A stretch of DNA of 35,234 nucleotides, from the NCBI GenBank assembly GCA_938004015.1, contig CALKWU010000046.1:1-35234 (forward strand). The letters are read 5' to 3'. This document shows, piece by piece, positions 21,728-30,377 of this stretch. Position numbers and translations under genes: made by a program. The notes below the pieces were generated by a model, which worked only from the letters and a program-made list of their open reading frames with translations, had not been told where the DNA came from and did no database searches. Position 1 is the first letter of the stretch. Each line of letters starts with the position of its first letter. The DNA comes from an uncultured Oceanobacillus sp. (GTDB lineage Bacteria; Bacillota; Bacilli; Bacillales; Amphibacillaceae).

Positions 21728-24364
21728 ATGTCAAACAAATTAGTTCTCATTGATGGAAACAGCATCATCTATCGTGCGTTTTTCGCTTTACCTTTATTGA
21801 ATAACGATAAAGGTGTGTATACGAATGCCGTGTACGGGTTCACGACGATGCTTTTACGGATTTTGGAAGAAGAAAAACCAACTCATATGTTAGTTGCTTT
21901 TGATGCGGGAAAAACGACATTCCGCCATAAAACATATAAAGAATATAAAGGTGGCCGGCAAAAAACACCACCTGAATTATCGGAACAGTTTCCGGTATTG
22001 AAGGAACTGTTGGATGCTTTCCAAATTGCCCATTACGAGTTGGAATTGTACGAAGCGGATGATATCATCGGAACCTTGTCAACAATCGGCGAAAAAGATG
22101 ACTGGGAAGTGACGGTCATCTCCGGAGACAAGGACTTGTTGCAGCTCGTTTCCGATCATGTGACGGTCCATGTTACAAGAAAAGGCATCAGCGAAATCGA
22201 CAAATATACACCGGAATCTCTCGAAGAAAAAATGGGAATCAGACCGGAACAAGTCATTGACATGAAAGCATTGATGGGTGACAGTTCCGACAATATTCCG
22301 GGAGTTCCGGGGGTCGGTGAAAAAACTGCATTGAAACTGTTGAAGCAGTATCCGACTTTGGAAGAAGTATATGAACACATTGATGAAATCGGTGGGAAAA
22401 AATTAAAAGAAAACCTCATCAATCATAAAGAGGAAGCTTTCATGAGCAAAGAGCTCGTGACGATCGATCGGAAGTCCCCGGTCGAAATCAAGGTCGATGA
22501 CTTAGAGTATAAAGGTTATGAGACAAGCAAAGTCACGGAAATCTTCAAAGATCTCGGGTTTGTTTCTTTGTTGAATCGGATTTCCGGAACGGATTCCGAT
22601 GACGGGGAAACTCGTGAAATGGAAACGGTCGAGTTTACGAATGTTTCCGAAATCACCGAGGATATGTTTGCAGATGAAAATGCCCTTGTCGTCGAAATCA
22701 TTGAAGAGAATTACCACCAGGCACCGATCATCGGCATCGGGGTTGTCAACGATACCGGGAATTATTTTTTCAATACAGACATCGCGCTCGAATCGGATGT
22801 ATTCAAAACTTGGGCAAAAGATCCGGATAAGAAAAAGAGCGTGTTCGATGCGAAAGAAACGGTTGTCGCCCTCATGCGTCACGGAATCAAGTTAGAGGGA
22901 GTCACCTTTGATATGCTGCTTGCTTCCTATTTGTTGAATCCGGCGGAAAACAACCACGACATCCCGGCGATTTCCAATCGGTTCGATTTTGATGCCGTGC
23001 TGTTCGATGAAGAAGTATACGGAAAAGGCGCAAAGATGAAAGTGCCTGAAGAAGATGTGCTAGCCGATCATATCGTCCGTAAAACCGTTGCGCTTAACAA
23101 GTTGGAAGAACGGATGATTGAGCAACTGAAGGAAAACGAACAATACGAGCTGCTCGTTGATTTGGAAATGCCGCTTGCTTTGATTTTGGCGAAAATGGAA
23201 TACCAAGGAGTCCGGGTCGATACGGATCAATTGAAGGAAATGGAAACTGATCTGAAAGAAAGACTCGATACATTAGTTTCTGAAATCCATGAACTGGCCG
23301 GACAAGAATTCAACATCAACTCACCGAAACAGCTCGGCCCGATTCTCTTTGAAAAATTAGGCTTACCGGTGATCAAGAAAACGAAAACCGGCTATTCCAC
23401 CGCTGCCGACGTATTGGAACAGTTGAGGGATGCTCATGAGATCATTCCGAAAATCTTGTTGTACCGTCAACTCGGCAAGTTGCAATCGACTTACATTGAA
23501 GGCCTGTTGAAAGTCGTCGATGAGGAAACGAGTAAAATCCATACCCGTTTCAACCAAGCATTGACGCAAACCGGACGCTTGAGCTCGGTGGATCCGAACT
23601 TGCAAAACATTCCGATCCGCTTGGAAGAAGGGAAAAAAATCAGAAAAGCCTTTGTCCCATCCGAAAAAGACTGGATCATTTTTGCGGCGGACTATTCGCA
23701 AATCGAACTGAGGGTATTGGCTCATTTTTCCAATGATGAGAAGTTGATCGACGCTTTCCAGAAGGACATGGATATTCATACGCGGACGGCGATGGACGTG
23801 TTCCATGTGGATAAAGATGAAGTGACGTCGGATATGCGGAGACAAGCGAAAGCCGTTAACTTTGGCATCATTTATGGCATCAGCGATTACGGCTTATCGC
23901 AAAACTTGGGGATCACGCGGAAAGAAGCGAAGCGATTCATCGAACGTTATTTGGAAAGTTTCCCAGGTGTACAAGAGTATATGGACAACATCGTACAGAC
24001 GGCGAAGTTGCAAGGCTATGTGACGACGATCATGAATAGAAGAAGGTATTTGCCTGACATCACGAGCCGCAATTTCAATCGGAGAAGTTTTGCCGAACGG
24101 ACCGCATTGAACACGCCGATTCAAGGAAGTGCGGCAGATATCATCAAACAAGCGATGATCGATCTCGATCGGAAGTTGAAAGAGGAGAAACTTGAGGCAC
24201 GGATGCTGTTGCAAGTGCATGACGAGCTGATTTTGGAAGCGCCGAAAAATGAATTGGAGCGGTTGATTGAAATTGTACCAGCTGTCATGGAAGATACGAT
24301 TGAGCTGGCGGTCCCATTGAAGGTTGATTATGCTTACGGGGAAAGCTGGTTTGACGCAGAGTAG
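21728..24364 (+). CDS. polA: PolA, DNA polymerase I
   Basis: An 878-residue DNA polymerase I for Okazaki fragment processing and repair. The 5'-3' exonuclease domain (about 1-295) shows LIDGNSIIYRAFFAL, YEADDIIGTLS and VTVISGDKDLLQLVS with GDSSDNIPGVPGVGEKTA. The middle 3'-5' exonuclease-like domain (about 300-470) lacks the metal-binding DxE (ALVVEIIEENYH in its place), as in the Bacillus stearothermophilus enzyme, so proofreading is not expected. The polymerase domain has Asp655 (ADYSQIELRVLA), the O-helix RRQAKAVNFGIIYG and Asp832 (QVHDELILE). SD ATGGAGG precedes the ATG. mutM follows 25 bp later, then coaE: a repair operon as in B. subtilis. Confidence 0.96.
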   Translation: MSNKLVLIDGNSIIYRAFFALPLLNNDKGVYTNAVYGFTTMLLRILEEEKPTHMLVAFDAGKTTFRHKTYKEYKGGRQKTPPELSEQFPVLKELLDAFQIAHYELELYEADDIIGTLSTIGEKDDWEVTVISGDKDLLQLVSDHVTVHVTRKGISEIDKYTPESLEEKMGIRPEQVIDMKALMGDSSDNIPGVPGVGEKTALKLLKQYPTLEEVYEHIDEIGGKKLKENLINHKEEAFMSKELVTIDRKSPVEIKVDDLEYKGYETSKVTEIFKDLGFVSLLNRISGTDSDDGETREMETVEFTNVSEITEDMFADENALVVEIIEENYHQAPIIGIGVVNDTGNYFFNTDIALESDVFKTWAKDPDKKKSVFDAKETVVALMRHGIKLEGVTFDMLLASYLLNPAENNHDIPAISNRFDFDAVLFDEEVYGKGAKMKVPEEDVLADHIVRKTVALNKLEERMIEQLKENEQYELLVDLEMPLALILAKMEYQGVRVDTDQLKEMETDLKERLDTLVSEIHELAGQEFNINSPKQLGPILFEKLGLPVIKKTKTGYSTAADVLEQLRDAHEIIPKILLYRQLGKLQSTYIEGLLKVVDEETSKIHTRFNQALTQTGRLSSVDPNLQNIPIRLEEGKKIRKAFVPSEKDWIIFAADYSQIELRVLAHFSNDEKLIDAFQKDMDIHTRTAMDVFHVDKDEVTSDMRRQAKAVNFGIIYGISDYGLSQNLGITRKEAKRFIERYLESFPGVQEYMDNIVQTAKLQGYVTTIMNRRRYLPDITSRNFNRRSFAERTALNTPIQGSAADIIKQAMIDLDRKLKEEKLEARMLLQVHDELILEAPKNELERLIEIVPAVMEDTIELAVPLKVDYAYGESWFDAE

Positions 24365-24389
24365 AGAGAAGTAAGGAGACGGGGAAATC

Positions 24390-25217
24390 ATGCCAGAATT
24401 GCCAGAGGTTGAAACGATCAAACGGACACTCGAACGACTCGTTGAAAATAAAACGATTGCGGATGTCGACGTTTATTGGGGAAAAATCATTAAACATCCG
24501 GATGATGTGGAGCAGTTCAAGTCGCTTCTAATCGGACAAACGATACGCAGGTTATCCCGTAGAGGAAAATTATTATTGTTCCATTTGGATGATTACCGTT
24601 TAGTTTCCCATTTACGAATGGAAGGGAAATATAGAGTCGTTCCGAAAACGACGGAAAAGGACAAGCATACGCACGTCATTTTCACTTTTGAAGACGGTGA
24701 TGCGTTACATTACCGGGACGTGCGTAAATTCGGTACGATGCATCTTTTTCCGAACGGGGAGGAAATGAAGCGGGACCCTTTGAAAAGACTTGGACCCGAA
24801 CCATTTGATGAATCTTTCCATTTCGATTATTTCAAAGAAAAATTACAAAAGACGGAACGGGTGATCAAAGCAGTTTTGCTTGATCAAACCGTCGTTGCTG
24901 GGCTTGGAAATATTTATGTCGACGAAGCGTTGTTCAAAGCACGAGTTCATCCGGAAAGACGGGCGAACACATTGACGGATGATGAAATCGAACGGATCCG
25001 GAAAACTGCCGTCGAAACGCTTCGGGAAGCTGTTGAACTGGGAGGGACGACGATCCGCTCCTATGTCAATTCCCAAGGGGATATGGGGATGTTCCAACAA
25101 AAATTGTCTGTTTATGGCCAGGAACATGAACCTTGCGTGGATTGCGGGGAGGAAATCATCAAATTGAAAGTGGCAGGCAGAGGGACGCATATTTGTCCTT
25201 CATGCCAGCCTTTGTAA
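24390..25217 (+). CDS. mutM: MutM, formamidopyrimidine-DNA glycosylase
   Basis: A 275-residue Fpg that removes 8-oxoguanine and opened purines and cleaves the abasic site. The N-terminal PELPEVETIKRTL gives the catalytic Pro and Glu after Met removal; the conserved Lys is in LSRRGKLLLF. The helix-two-turns-helix includes VVAGLGNIYVDEALFKARVHP, and the C-terminal zinc finger has CVDCG followed by CPSC (about residues 247-271). Length fits the family (about 274-276). It lies between polA and coaE; the SD of coaE overlaps its stop codon, so the three genes are probably co-transcribed. Confidence 0.95.
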   Translation: MPELPEVETIKRTLERLVENKTIADVDVYWGKIIKHPDDVEQFKSLLIGQTIRRLSRRGKLLLFHLDDYRLVSHLRMEGKYRVVPKTTEKDKHTHVIFTFEDGDALHYRDVRKFGTMHLFPNGEEMKRDPLKRLGPEPFDESFHFDYFKEKLQKTERVIKAVLLDQTVVAGLGNIYVDEALFKARVHPERRANTLTDDEIERIRKTAVETLREAVELGGTTIRSYVNSQGDMGMFQQKLSVYGQEHEPCVDCGEEIIKLKVAGRGTHICPSCQPL

Positions 25218-25229
25218 GGAGGCGTTTTT

Positions 25230-25847
25230 TTGGGTATCGTCATAGGATTGACAGGAAGTATCGCAACGGGCAAAAGCACCGTTGCTTCAATGTTTATGGA
25301 CCTTGGAATTCCCGTCATCGATGCGGATCGAATCGCCAGGGAAGTGGTTGAACCGGGCGAAGAAGCATACAAGAAAGTCGTGGAAGCCTTCGGAGAGGAA
25401 ATTCTCCTTGAAGATCGGTCGCTCAATCGCCCAAAACTCGGAAGAATCGTTTTTTCCGATGAAGAGAAACGGAATCAATTGAACAGTATCGTCCATCCCG
25501 CCATCCGAAAAAGAATGCTTGAAAAAAGGGATGCTTATTTGAAAAAGGGAGAGCGTTGTGTCGTGTTAGATATCCCGCTTTTGTTCGAAAGCAAACTGGA
25601 ACATTTCGTCGATAAAATCATTGTCGTCTTTGTTGATGAAAATGTCCAACTAAAGCGGCTCCTTGATCGGAATCAACTGACGAAGGAAGAAGCGTTACAA
25701 CGGATCCGATCGCAGATGCCGGTGAAAGACAAACTTGAATTGGCGGATGCGGCCATCGATAACAATGGAACGATAGAACATTCTTTCAAGCAGTTGAAGG
25801 AAATTTTGCAAAAATGGGATGTCCTGGAAGAAGATGGAGCATCATAA
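25230..25847 (+). CDS. coaE: CoaE, dephospho-CoA kinase
   Basis: A 205-residue P-loop kinase for the last step of coenzyme A synthesis, phosphorylating the 3'-hydroxyl of dephospho-CoA. Visible are the Walker A GLTGSIATGKST (residues 6-17), the substrate region VIDADRIAREVVEPG, CVVLDIPLLFES and the lid VQLKRLLDRNQLTKEEALQRIRSQM. The start is TTG at 25230 with AAGGAGG (25216-25222) 7 nt upstream. B. subtilis has ytaF between mutM and coaE; it is missing here. Confidence 0.93.
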   Translation: MGIVIGLTGSIATGKSTVASMFMDLGIPVIDADRIAREVVEPGEEAYKKVVEAFGEEILLEDRSLNRPKLGRIVFSDEEKRNQLNSIVHPAIRKRMLEKRDAYLKKGERCVVLDIPLLFESKLEHFVDKIIVVFVDENVQLKRLLDRNQLTKEEALQRIRSQMPVKDKLELADAAIDNNGTIEHSFKQLKEILQKWDVLEEDGAS

Positions 25848-25952
25848 CGTTTCCAAATCGTAAAAGATTGCATACGATAAGTAAGGATAGTCAAATTTCA
25901 TAAAATTAGAACATCATAATTCCGGTTAAAATGACACGCTTTTTCCTCCAAA

Positions 25953-25963
25953 TGTGTTATACT
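25953..25963 (+). promoter_or_regulatory. CcpN-type operator over the gapB -10 box
   Basis: TGTGTTATACT matches the published CcpN consensus TRTGHYATAYW at all 11 positions. It contains the probable extended -10 (TGT then TATACT at 25958-25963), so bound CcpN would cover the promoter. In B. subtilis CcpN represses gapB and pckA on glycolytic substrates. Confidence 0.6.
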
Positions 25964-25984
25964 ATTTAAGGGAATACATAATAA

Positions 25985-25995
25985 AGTATAACTTT
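25985..25995 (-). promoter_or_regulatory. Second, inverted CcpN-like site before gapB
   Basis: On the minus strand AAAGTTATACT agrees with TRTGHYATAYW at 9 of 11 positions and repeats the GTTATACT of the first site exactly. Its centre is 32 bp from the first, about three helix turns. Confidence 0.45.
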
Positions 25996-26015
25996 ATTGG
26001 GAGGATGGGGAGTTC

Positions 26016-27050
26016 ATGGATAAAATTCGTATCGCAATCAATGGTTTTGGTCGGATCGGGAGAATGGTGTTCCGCCAAGCGATCGTCGACGAACAATTTG
26101 AAGTGGTGGCGGTGAATGCGAGTTATCCATCAGAAACGCTGGCACATTTGACGAAGTATGACAGTGTTCATGGGATTTTTGACGGGGAAGTCGAGGCATT
26201 GGAAGAGGGGCTGCTCGTAAACGGCAAAGAAGTGAAACTCGTCAATTCGCGTGAGCCGGATAAATTACCATGGAAAGAATTGGATATCGATGTCGTCATT
26301 GAAGCGACAGGACAATTCCGTACGAAAGAAACGGCTGGTTTGCACCTGGAAGCCGGGGCGAAAAAAGTCGTCATCACTGCACCAGGGAAAGGTGTAGATA
26401 AAACAATTGTCATTGGTGTCAATGAAGATGAGTATGATGGGGAAAAGCATGATGTCGTTTCCAATGCTTCCTGTACGACGAACTGTTTAGCGCCGGTAGT
26501 GAAAATATTGGACGATAATTTCAACATCTTAAACGGTTTGATGACAACCGTCCATGCTTTTACGAACGATCAGAAAAACTTGGATAATCCACATAAAGAT
26601 TTGCGACGTGCGAGGGGATGCACTCAATCGATCATTCCGACTTCCACAGGTGCAGCGAAAGCTCTTGGGGAAGTATTGCCGCATTTGAATGGGAAATTGC
26701 ATGGAATGGCACTACGGGTTCCGACACCGGACGTTTCACTTGTCGACTTGGTCGTCGATGTGGAAGAAAGCGTCACAGTCGATGACGTGAATCAAGCATT
26801 CATCGATGCAGGAGCAAAGGATTATCAAGGTCTCGTCAAATTCAGCGATGAGCCGTTAGTTTCCATTGATTTCACGACAACGGAATATTCAGCGGTCATC
26901 GACGGATTATCGACAATGGTCATGGAAGACAAAAAAATCAAAGTACTGGCATGGTATGACAACGAATGGGGATATTCCGCACGCGTCCTTGATTTGACGA
27001 AACTCGTCGGAGAATCATTGACGAACAAAAAAGCGGCATCCATTTCATAA
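26016..27050 (+). CDS. gapB: GapB, NADP-type gluconeogenic glyceraldehyde-3-phosphate dehydrogenase
   Basis: A 344-residue GAPDH with the Rossmann start INGFGRIGRMVFRQ and the catalytic Cys153 (NASCTTNCLAP). At the end of the second beta strand the sequence reads VVAVNASYPSETL: Ala35 replaces the Asp that gives NAD preference in glycolytic GapA. This and the neighbours mark it as GapB, which in Bacillus works in gluconeogenesis with NADP. The gene has its own promoter with CcpN-type sites and ends with a strong terminator, so it is monocistronic. In B. subtilis speD follows; it is not present here. Confidence 0.94.
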   Translation: MDKIRIAINGFGRIGRMVFRQAIVDEQFEVVAVNASYPSETLAHLTKYDSVHGIFDGEVEALEEGLLVNGKEVKLVNSREPDKLPWKELDIDVVIEATGQFRTKETAGLHLEAGAKKVVITAPGKGVDKTIVIGVNEDEYDGEKHDVVSNASCTTNCLAPVVKILDDNFNILNGLMTTVHAFTNDQKNLDNPHKDLRRARGCTQSIIPTSTGAAKALGEVLPHLNGKLHGMALRVPTPDVSLVDLVVDVEESVTVDDVNQAFIDAGAKDYQGLVKFSDEPLVSIDFTTTEYSAVIDGLSTMVMEDKKIKVLAWYDNEWGYSARVLDLTKLVGESLTNKKAASIS

Positions 27051-27092
27051 AATAGTTTGGAAATAAAACTCCGAATAAAATATTTGATTGCA

Positions 27093-27121
27093 CCAATCCC
27101 GTTCTGGACTTCCGGGATTGG
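27093..27121 (+). other. Hairpin just after gapB
   Basis: CCAATCCCG (27093-27101) pairs with CGGGATTGG (27113-27121), an uninterrupted 9-bp stem without a T-run. It stands right before the gapB terminator and may protect the mRNA 3' end. Confidence 0.5.
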
Positions 27122-27129
27122 AGCGACCA

Positions 27130-27171
27130 CTGTGGGAAACGACCTTAGGCTGTTTCCCACAGTATTTTTTT
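27130..27171 (+). terminator. Terminator of gapB
   Basis: CTGTGGGAAAC (27130-27140) and GTTTCCCACAG (27152-27162) form a perfect 11-bp stem followed by TATTTTTTT. Confidence 0.9.
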
Positions 27172-27477
27172 GAGATCTGGGATCTGCTGTATAAGTCATA
27201 AAAGTGCCGGTGTTGTTCAAGGACGTAGTATTTCAGCTAAGATCCAATGTATATTTCCGGAACGTGTGTTCAAAACTCATTTAATTGTTCGATTCAGCAC
27301 GACAAAAATGTCCGTTTCAACAGTAAATATGACAGATTTCCTGGATGAAATAGAAGAATTCATCAAAACATGTTAAAATATAGGATATCAATTCTATGGA
27401 AGTGCGTGAGAAAGGAAATGGAATCTGTCAACCATTCCATTTTTCAATTTATGCAAGTTGAAAAGGGGGGAACTCAT
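27172..27477. other. Intergenic region between gapB and nrdR
   Basis: No supported gene is seen in these 306 bases. An extended -10 (TGTTAAAAT, -10 at 27374-27379) probably starts the nrdR-dnaB-dnaI transcript about 100 bp upstream of nrdR. The short open frames here lack an SD and resemble nothing known to me. Confidence 0.5.
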
Positions 27478-27951
27478 TTGCGATGTCCAAACTGTCAACA
27501 TAAAAATTCGAAAGTCATCGATTCGCGTCCGATTGAAGAAGGAAAAGCGATTCGTCGCCGCCGGGAATGTGAACAGTGCTCCCAACGTTTCACTACATTT
27601 GAGCGGATGGAAGAAACCCCATTGTTAGTCGTGAAAAAAGATGGGATGAGACAAGAATTTTCTCGGGAAAAATTGAAACGGGGCATCATTCGTGCTTGTG
27701 AAAAACGTCCGGTACCCATTGAAAAAATTGATGAAATCGTGTTGGGAGTGGAAAAAGAATTACGGAATATCGGATCGCCTGAAGTCGCTTCAAAGGTGAT
27801 TGGTGAAATGGTGATGGAAAGACTGTCGCATGTCGATGAAGTCGCTTATGTCCGCTTTGCCTCTGTCTATCGCCAATTTAAAGATGTATCGGTCTTTTTA
27901 GATGAACTGAAGGAACTGATCAATCGCGACAAGCGGGAAAAAGAAGAGTAG
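27478..27951 (+). CDS. nrdR: NrdR, ribonucleotide reductase transcriptional repressor
   Basis: A 157-residue zinc-ribbon plus ATP-cone repressor of ribonucleotide reductase genes. The ribbon has Cys3, Cys6, Cys31 and Cys34 (MRCPNCQ, then ECEQCSQRF); the ATP-cone (about 48-138) starts LVVKKDGMRQEFSREKLKRG. It senses ATP/dATP and binds NrdR boxes at nrd promoters, none of which I recognised here. The start is TTG at 27478: GGGGGG at 27465-27470 lies 7 nt upstream and MRCPNCQ is the universal NrdR N-terminus. An in-frame upstream extension to 27370 is not expected to be translated. nrdR-dnaB-dnaI is the usual Bacillus order. Confidence 0.94.
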   Translation: MRCPNCQHKNSKVIDSRPIEEGKAIRRRRECEQCSQRFTTFERMEETPLLVVKKDGMRQEFSREKLKRGIIRACEKRPVPIEKIDEIVLGVEKELRNIGSPEVASKVIGEMVMERLSHVDEVAYVRFASVYRQFKDVSVFLDELKELINRDKREKEE

Positions 27952-27967
27952 AAGGGTGAAAAATAGA

Positions 27968-29299
27968 GTGAAATGGATTGGACAGCTATTGCCTGTGGAC
28001 GGATATGTCGTCACGATGCAAGACATGCTTCCGGAGAATTACATGCAGTCTTTGACGCATCTTTACCAGCCGTTGATCGGCCCGAAAGCGTTGATGCTTT
28101 ACCAAACATTGGTGAATGAAGCGGCATTGCAAGTCGATGCTGAACCGCAAACCCATCATGCGCTCATGAACTATATGATGCTCCCTTTGGATGAAATTTA
28201 CCAAGCTCGGTTGAAACTGGAAGCGATGGGGCTCGTCCGGACGTTTAAAAAGGAAATGGAGCAATCGACTGTCTATACATACGATCTCCAAGCACCGTAC
28301 AACCCGAGAAGTTTTTTTGCGGATGCGATGTTTTCTTCACTCCTTTACCATTATATTGGCGAAGACAAATATAATCGTTTGAAAAAAATGTTTGAAAGTG
28401 ACGACGTTTCTGACAAAGGGGAAGATATCACCGCCAAATTCCAAGATGTGTTCCAGACGATTCCGACCCGGCAAGCGCCGCAAGTGGAAATGCCGGAACA
28501 AGATTTTACAGATGATGGCGGGGAAGCCGACTTTCCGTGGTTGGAGCAAATGCTCCAGCAACGGATGATTCCTCCAAAGCGTGTCCTTACTAAAGAAAAC
28601 CGGACTTTGATTTCCCAAATGCTTGCTTTGTATGATTTGGAAAGCTACGAAATCGATAAAGCTTTACTTTGGTCGTTGAACGAAGGAAACGAACTCGATA
28701 AAGATGAATTCAAACGGGCTTGTCATGATATTTTCCGAGCAAAAAACAACAACAAACCGATCCGGCTCATTCCAAAGATGAAAATCGAGCAAACGCAGAC
28801 GAAATCAGACGAACCGAAGACGAAGGAAGAAGAATTGATCCAATTGTTGGAAACCATTTCGCCGAAACAATTGTTGGAAGACTTGTCCAGTGGAAATGAA
28901 GCGTCGGAACAGGATTTGAAAATGATCAATGATGTAATGACTTCCCAAGGATTGCCGGTACCGGTCATGAATGTCCTCATCCATTATGTGCTGTTGCAGA
29001 CGAATATGAAATTGCAACGGCCGTATGTGGAAAAAATAGCGAGCCACTGGTCACGGGCGAAATTGAAGACAGCGAGGGAAGCGATGGAATTCGCCAAGAA
29101 AGAACGGGCGAACTTTGAAAAGCGGAAAAACAAACAAAAAAGATATCCGCGACAGTCTGCCTTTGCCAAAGATATCGTGCCAGATTGGTACAAAAAAGGA
29201 AAGCATAAAGAAAAGCCGAATGAAACCGGACAACAGGCGACGAGCGAAGAGCAATCGAAAGTCGCCAAATTCCTGAAACGGTATACGGAAGAAAATTAA
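27968..29299 (+). CDS. dnaB: DnaB, replication initiation and membrane attachment protein
   Basis: A 443-residue Gram-positive DnaB (not the E. coli helicase), which with DnaD and DnaI loads the replicative helicase at oriC and at restarting forks. The N-terminal DDBH1 domain (LLPVDGYVVTMQD, LTHLYQPLIGPKALMLYQTL) and a C-terminal DDBH2 domain (about 310-385: LEDLSSGNEASEQDLKMIND to EKIASHWSRAKLKTAREAME) are recognisable; the tail is basic. I prefer the GTG at 27968, which places the LPVD motif 8 residues in as in homologues; the GTG at 27956 is too close to GAAGGG. It starts 16 bp after nrdR and 24 bp separate it from dnaI. Confidence 0.92.
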   Translation: MKWIGQLLPVDGYVVTMQDMLPENYMQSLTHLYQPLIGPKALMLYQTLVNEAALQVDAEPQTHHALMNYMMLPLDEIYQARLKLEAMGLVRTFKKEMEQSTVYTYDLQAPYNPRSFFADAMFSSLLYHYIGEDKYNRLKKMFESDDVSDKGEDITAKFQDVFQTIPTRQAPQVEMPEQDFTDDGGEADFPWLEQMLQQRMIPPKRVLTKENRTLISQMLALYDLESYEIDKALLWSLNEGNELDKDEFKRACHDIFRAKNNNKPIRLIPKMKIEQTQTKSDEPKTKEEELIQLLETISPKQLLEDLSSGNEASEQDLKMINDVMTSQGLPVPVMNVLIHYVLLQTNMKLQRPYVEKIASHWSRAKLKTAREAMEFAKKERANFEKRKNKQKRYPRQSAFAKDIVPDWYKKGKHKEKPNETGQQATSEEQSKVAKFLKRYTEEN

Positions 29300-29323
29300 A
29301 GACTCGTATAAAGGATGATTGTA

Positions 29324-30250
29324 GTGAAACCGATCCAATCAAGCTTGAAAGCATGGATGAAACAAAATGAAAATTTCCGGGAAAATTACAACAAAATAAA
29401 AAATGAATTGCTGGAAGATCCAGAAATCAAAGAGTTCCTTGCGATTCATCCGGAATTGACCGATGGGGAAATCGATAAAAGTTTGATCAAATTATATGAG
29501 TATAAGTCTCAATCGAAGCAGTGCGAGCATTGTACATCTTTTCATGAATGCAAAAACATGTTGCAAGGATACTCGCCGATATTGCAAGTGTTGAACGGAG
29601 AAATCCACATCAGTTATGAAAAGTGCCATAGCCGGGTCATGCATGAAAAAGAACAGGAAAAAAACAAATTGATCCGCAGCTTGTACATGCCGAAAGAAAT
29701 TTTGGAAGCGAGACTCGCCGATATTGACAATGATCCATCACGGACGAAAGCCTTATTGAAAATATTCGAATTCCTTGAAAAGGCGAAAACCGAGTTGCCA
29801 CGAAAAGGACTGTACCTCTATGGAATTTTTGGAGTCGGTAAAACTTTCCTTTTAGGGGCTTTAGCCAATGAACTGAAAAAATACAATATTTCCACGACGA
29901 TCATTTATATGCCGGAATTCGTCCGGGAAATGAAATCCTCCTTGAAAGACGATTCCGTCAATGAGAAAATGGATGTCTTCAAAACGACCGACATCCTCAT
30001 GCTTGATGATATTGGGGCGGAAATGCAGTCGGCGTGGTTCCGTGATGAAGTGCTGAGTTCGATCTTACAATATCGTATGATGGAAGGATTGCCAGTCTTT
30101 TTCACATCCAACTATGATTTGGAACAACTGGAACAACATTTGGCGACCACTCGTACCGGTGTGGAAACATTGAAGGCAGGCCGGATCATTGAACGGATTC
30201 AACAAGTGAGCGAAGTCGTCCGTGTCGATGGTTATAACCGCAGAAAATGA
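29324..30250 (+). CDS. dnaI: DnaI, replicative helicase loader
   Basis: A 308-residue AAA+ ATPase that loads the ring helicase DnaC (the B. subtilis name). The N-terminal helicase-binding domain has a cysteine/histidine cluster (CEHCTSFHECK, then YEKCHSR, about residues 66-107). The AAA+ part has the Walker A GIFGVGKT (about 167-174), Walker B ILMLDDIGAE, sensor 1 FFTSNYDLEQL and an arginine-rich C-terminal part. The GTG at 29324 is favoured because AAGGA (29311-29315) is 8 nt upstream; the ATG at 29315 overlaps that SD. It ends at a long terminator hairpin, closing the nrdR-dnaB-dnaI operon. Confidence 0.93.
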   Translation: MKPIQSSLKAWMKQNENFRENYNKIKNELLEDPEIKEFLAIHPELTDGEIDKSLIKLYEYKSQSKQCEHCTSFHECKNMLQGYSPILQVLNGEIHISYEKCHSRVMHEKEQEKNKLIRSLYMPKEILEARLADIDNDPSRTKALLKIFEFLEKAKTELPRKGLYLYGIFGVGKTFLLGALANELKKYNISTTIIYMPEFVREMKSSLKDDSVNEKMDVFKTTDILMLDDIGAEMQSAWFRDEVLSSILQYRMMEGLPVFFTSNYDLEQLEQHLATTRTGVETLKAGRIIERIQQVSEVVRVDGYNRRK

Positions 30251-30251
30251 T

Positions 30252-30298
30252 GAGGTTGATTTCTAGTATGCATGTACTGGAAAGAAACCTCTTTTTTT
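30252..30298 (+). terminator. Terminator after dnaI
   Basis: GAGGTT pairs with AACCTC (30286-30291), extended inside by TTTCTAGTA with TACTGGAAA, followed by seven T residues. Confidence 0.85.
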
Positions 30299-30311
30299 AT
30301 TTGTGCATTTA

Positions 30312-30340
30312 TCATTTTTTACATCCACCCTCCATATAAT
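30312..30340 (+). promoter_or_regulatory. Candidate sigma-E promoter of ytxC
   Basis: TCATTTT (30312-30318) and CATATAAT (30333-30340) with a 14-bp spacer fit the sigma-E pattern KMATATT-N14/15-CATACANT at 6 of 7 and 7 of 8 positions. The -10 also contains TATAAT, so a sigma-A promoter is possible. Confidence 0.45.
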
Positions 30341-30377
30341 GTAACAGTTTGTTTGATAGATGAGGGTGATGCTACGA

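Noticed and set aside
27170..27376. A 68-codon open frame between gapB and nrdR
   Set aside because: It begins with TTG inside the gapB terminator T-run, has no SD and no recognisable pattern.
27370..27477. Upstream extension of nrdR to a longer start
   Set aside because: It would add 36 residues before MRCPNCQ, the conserved N-terminus, and the promoter -10 lies inside it.
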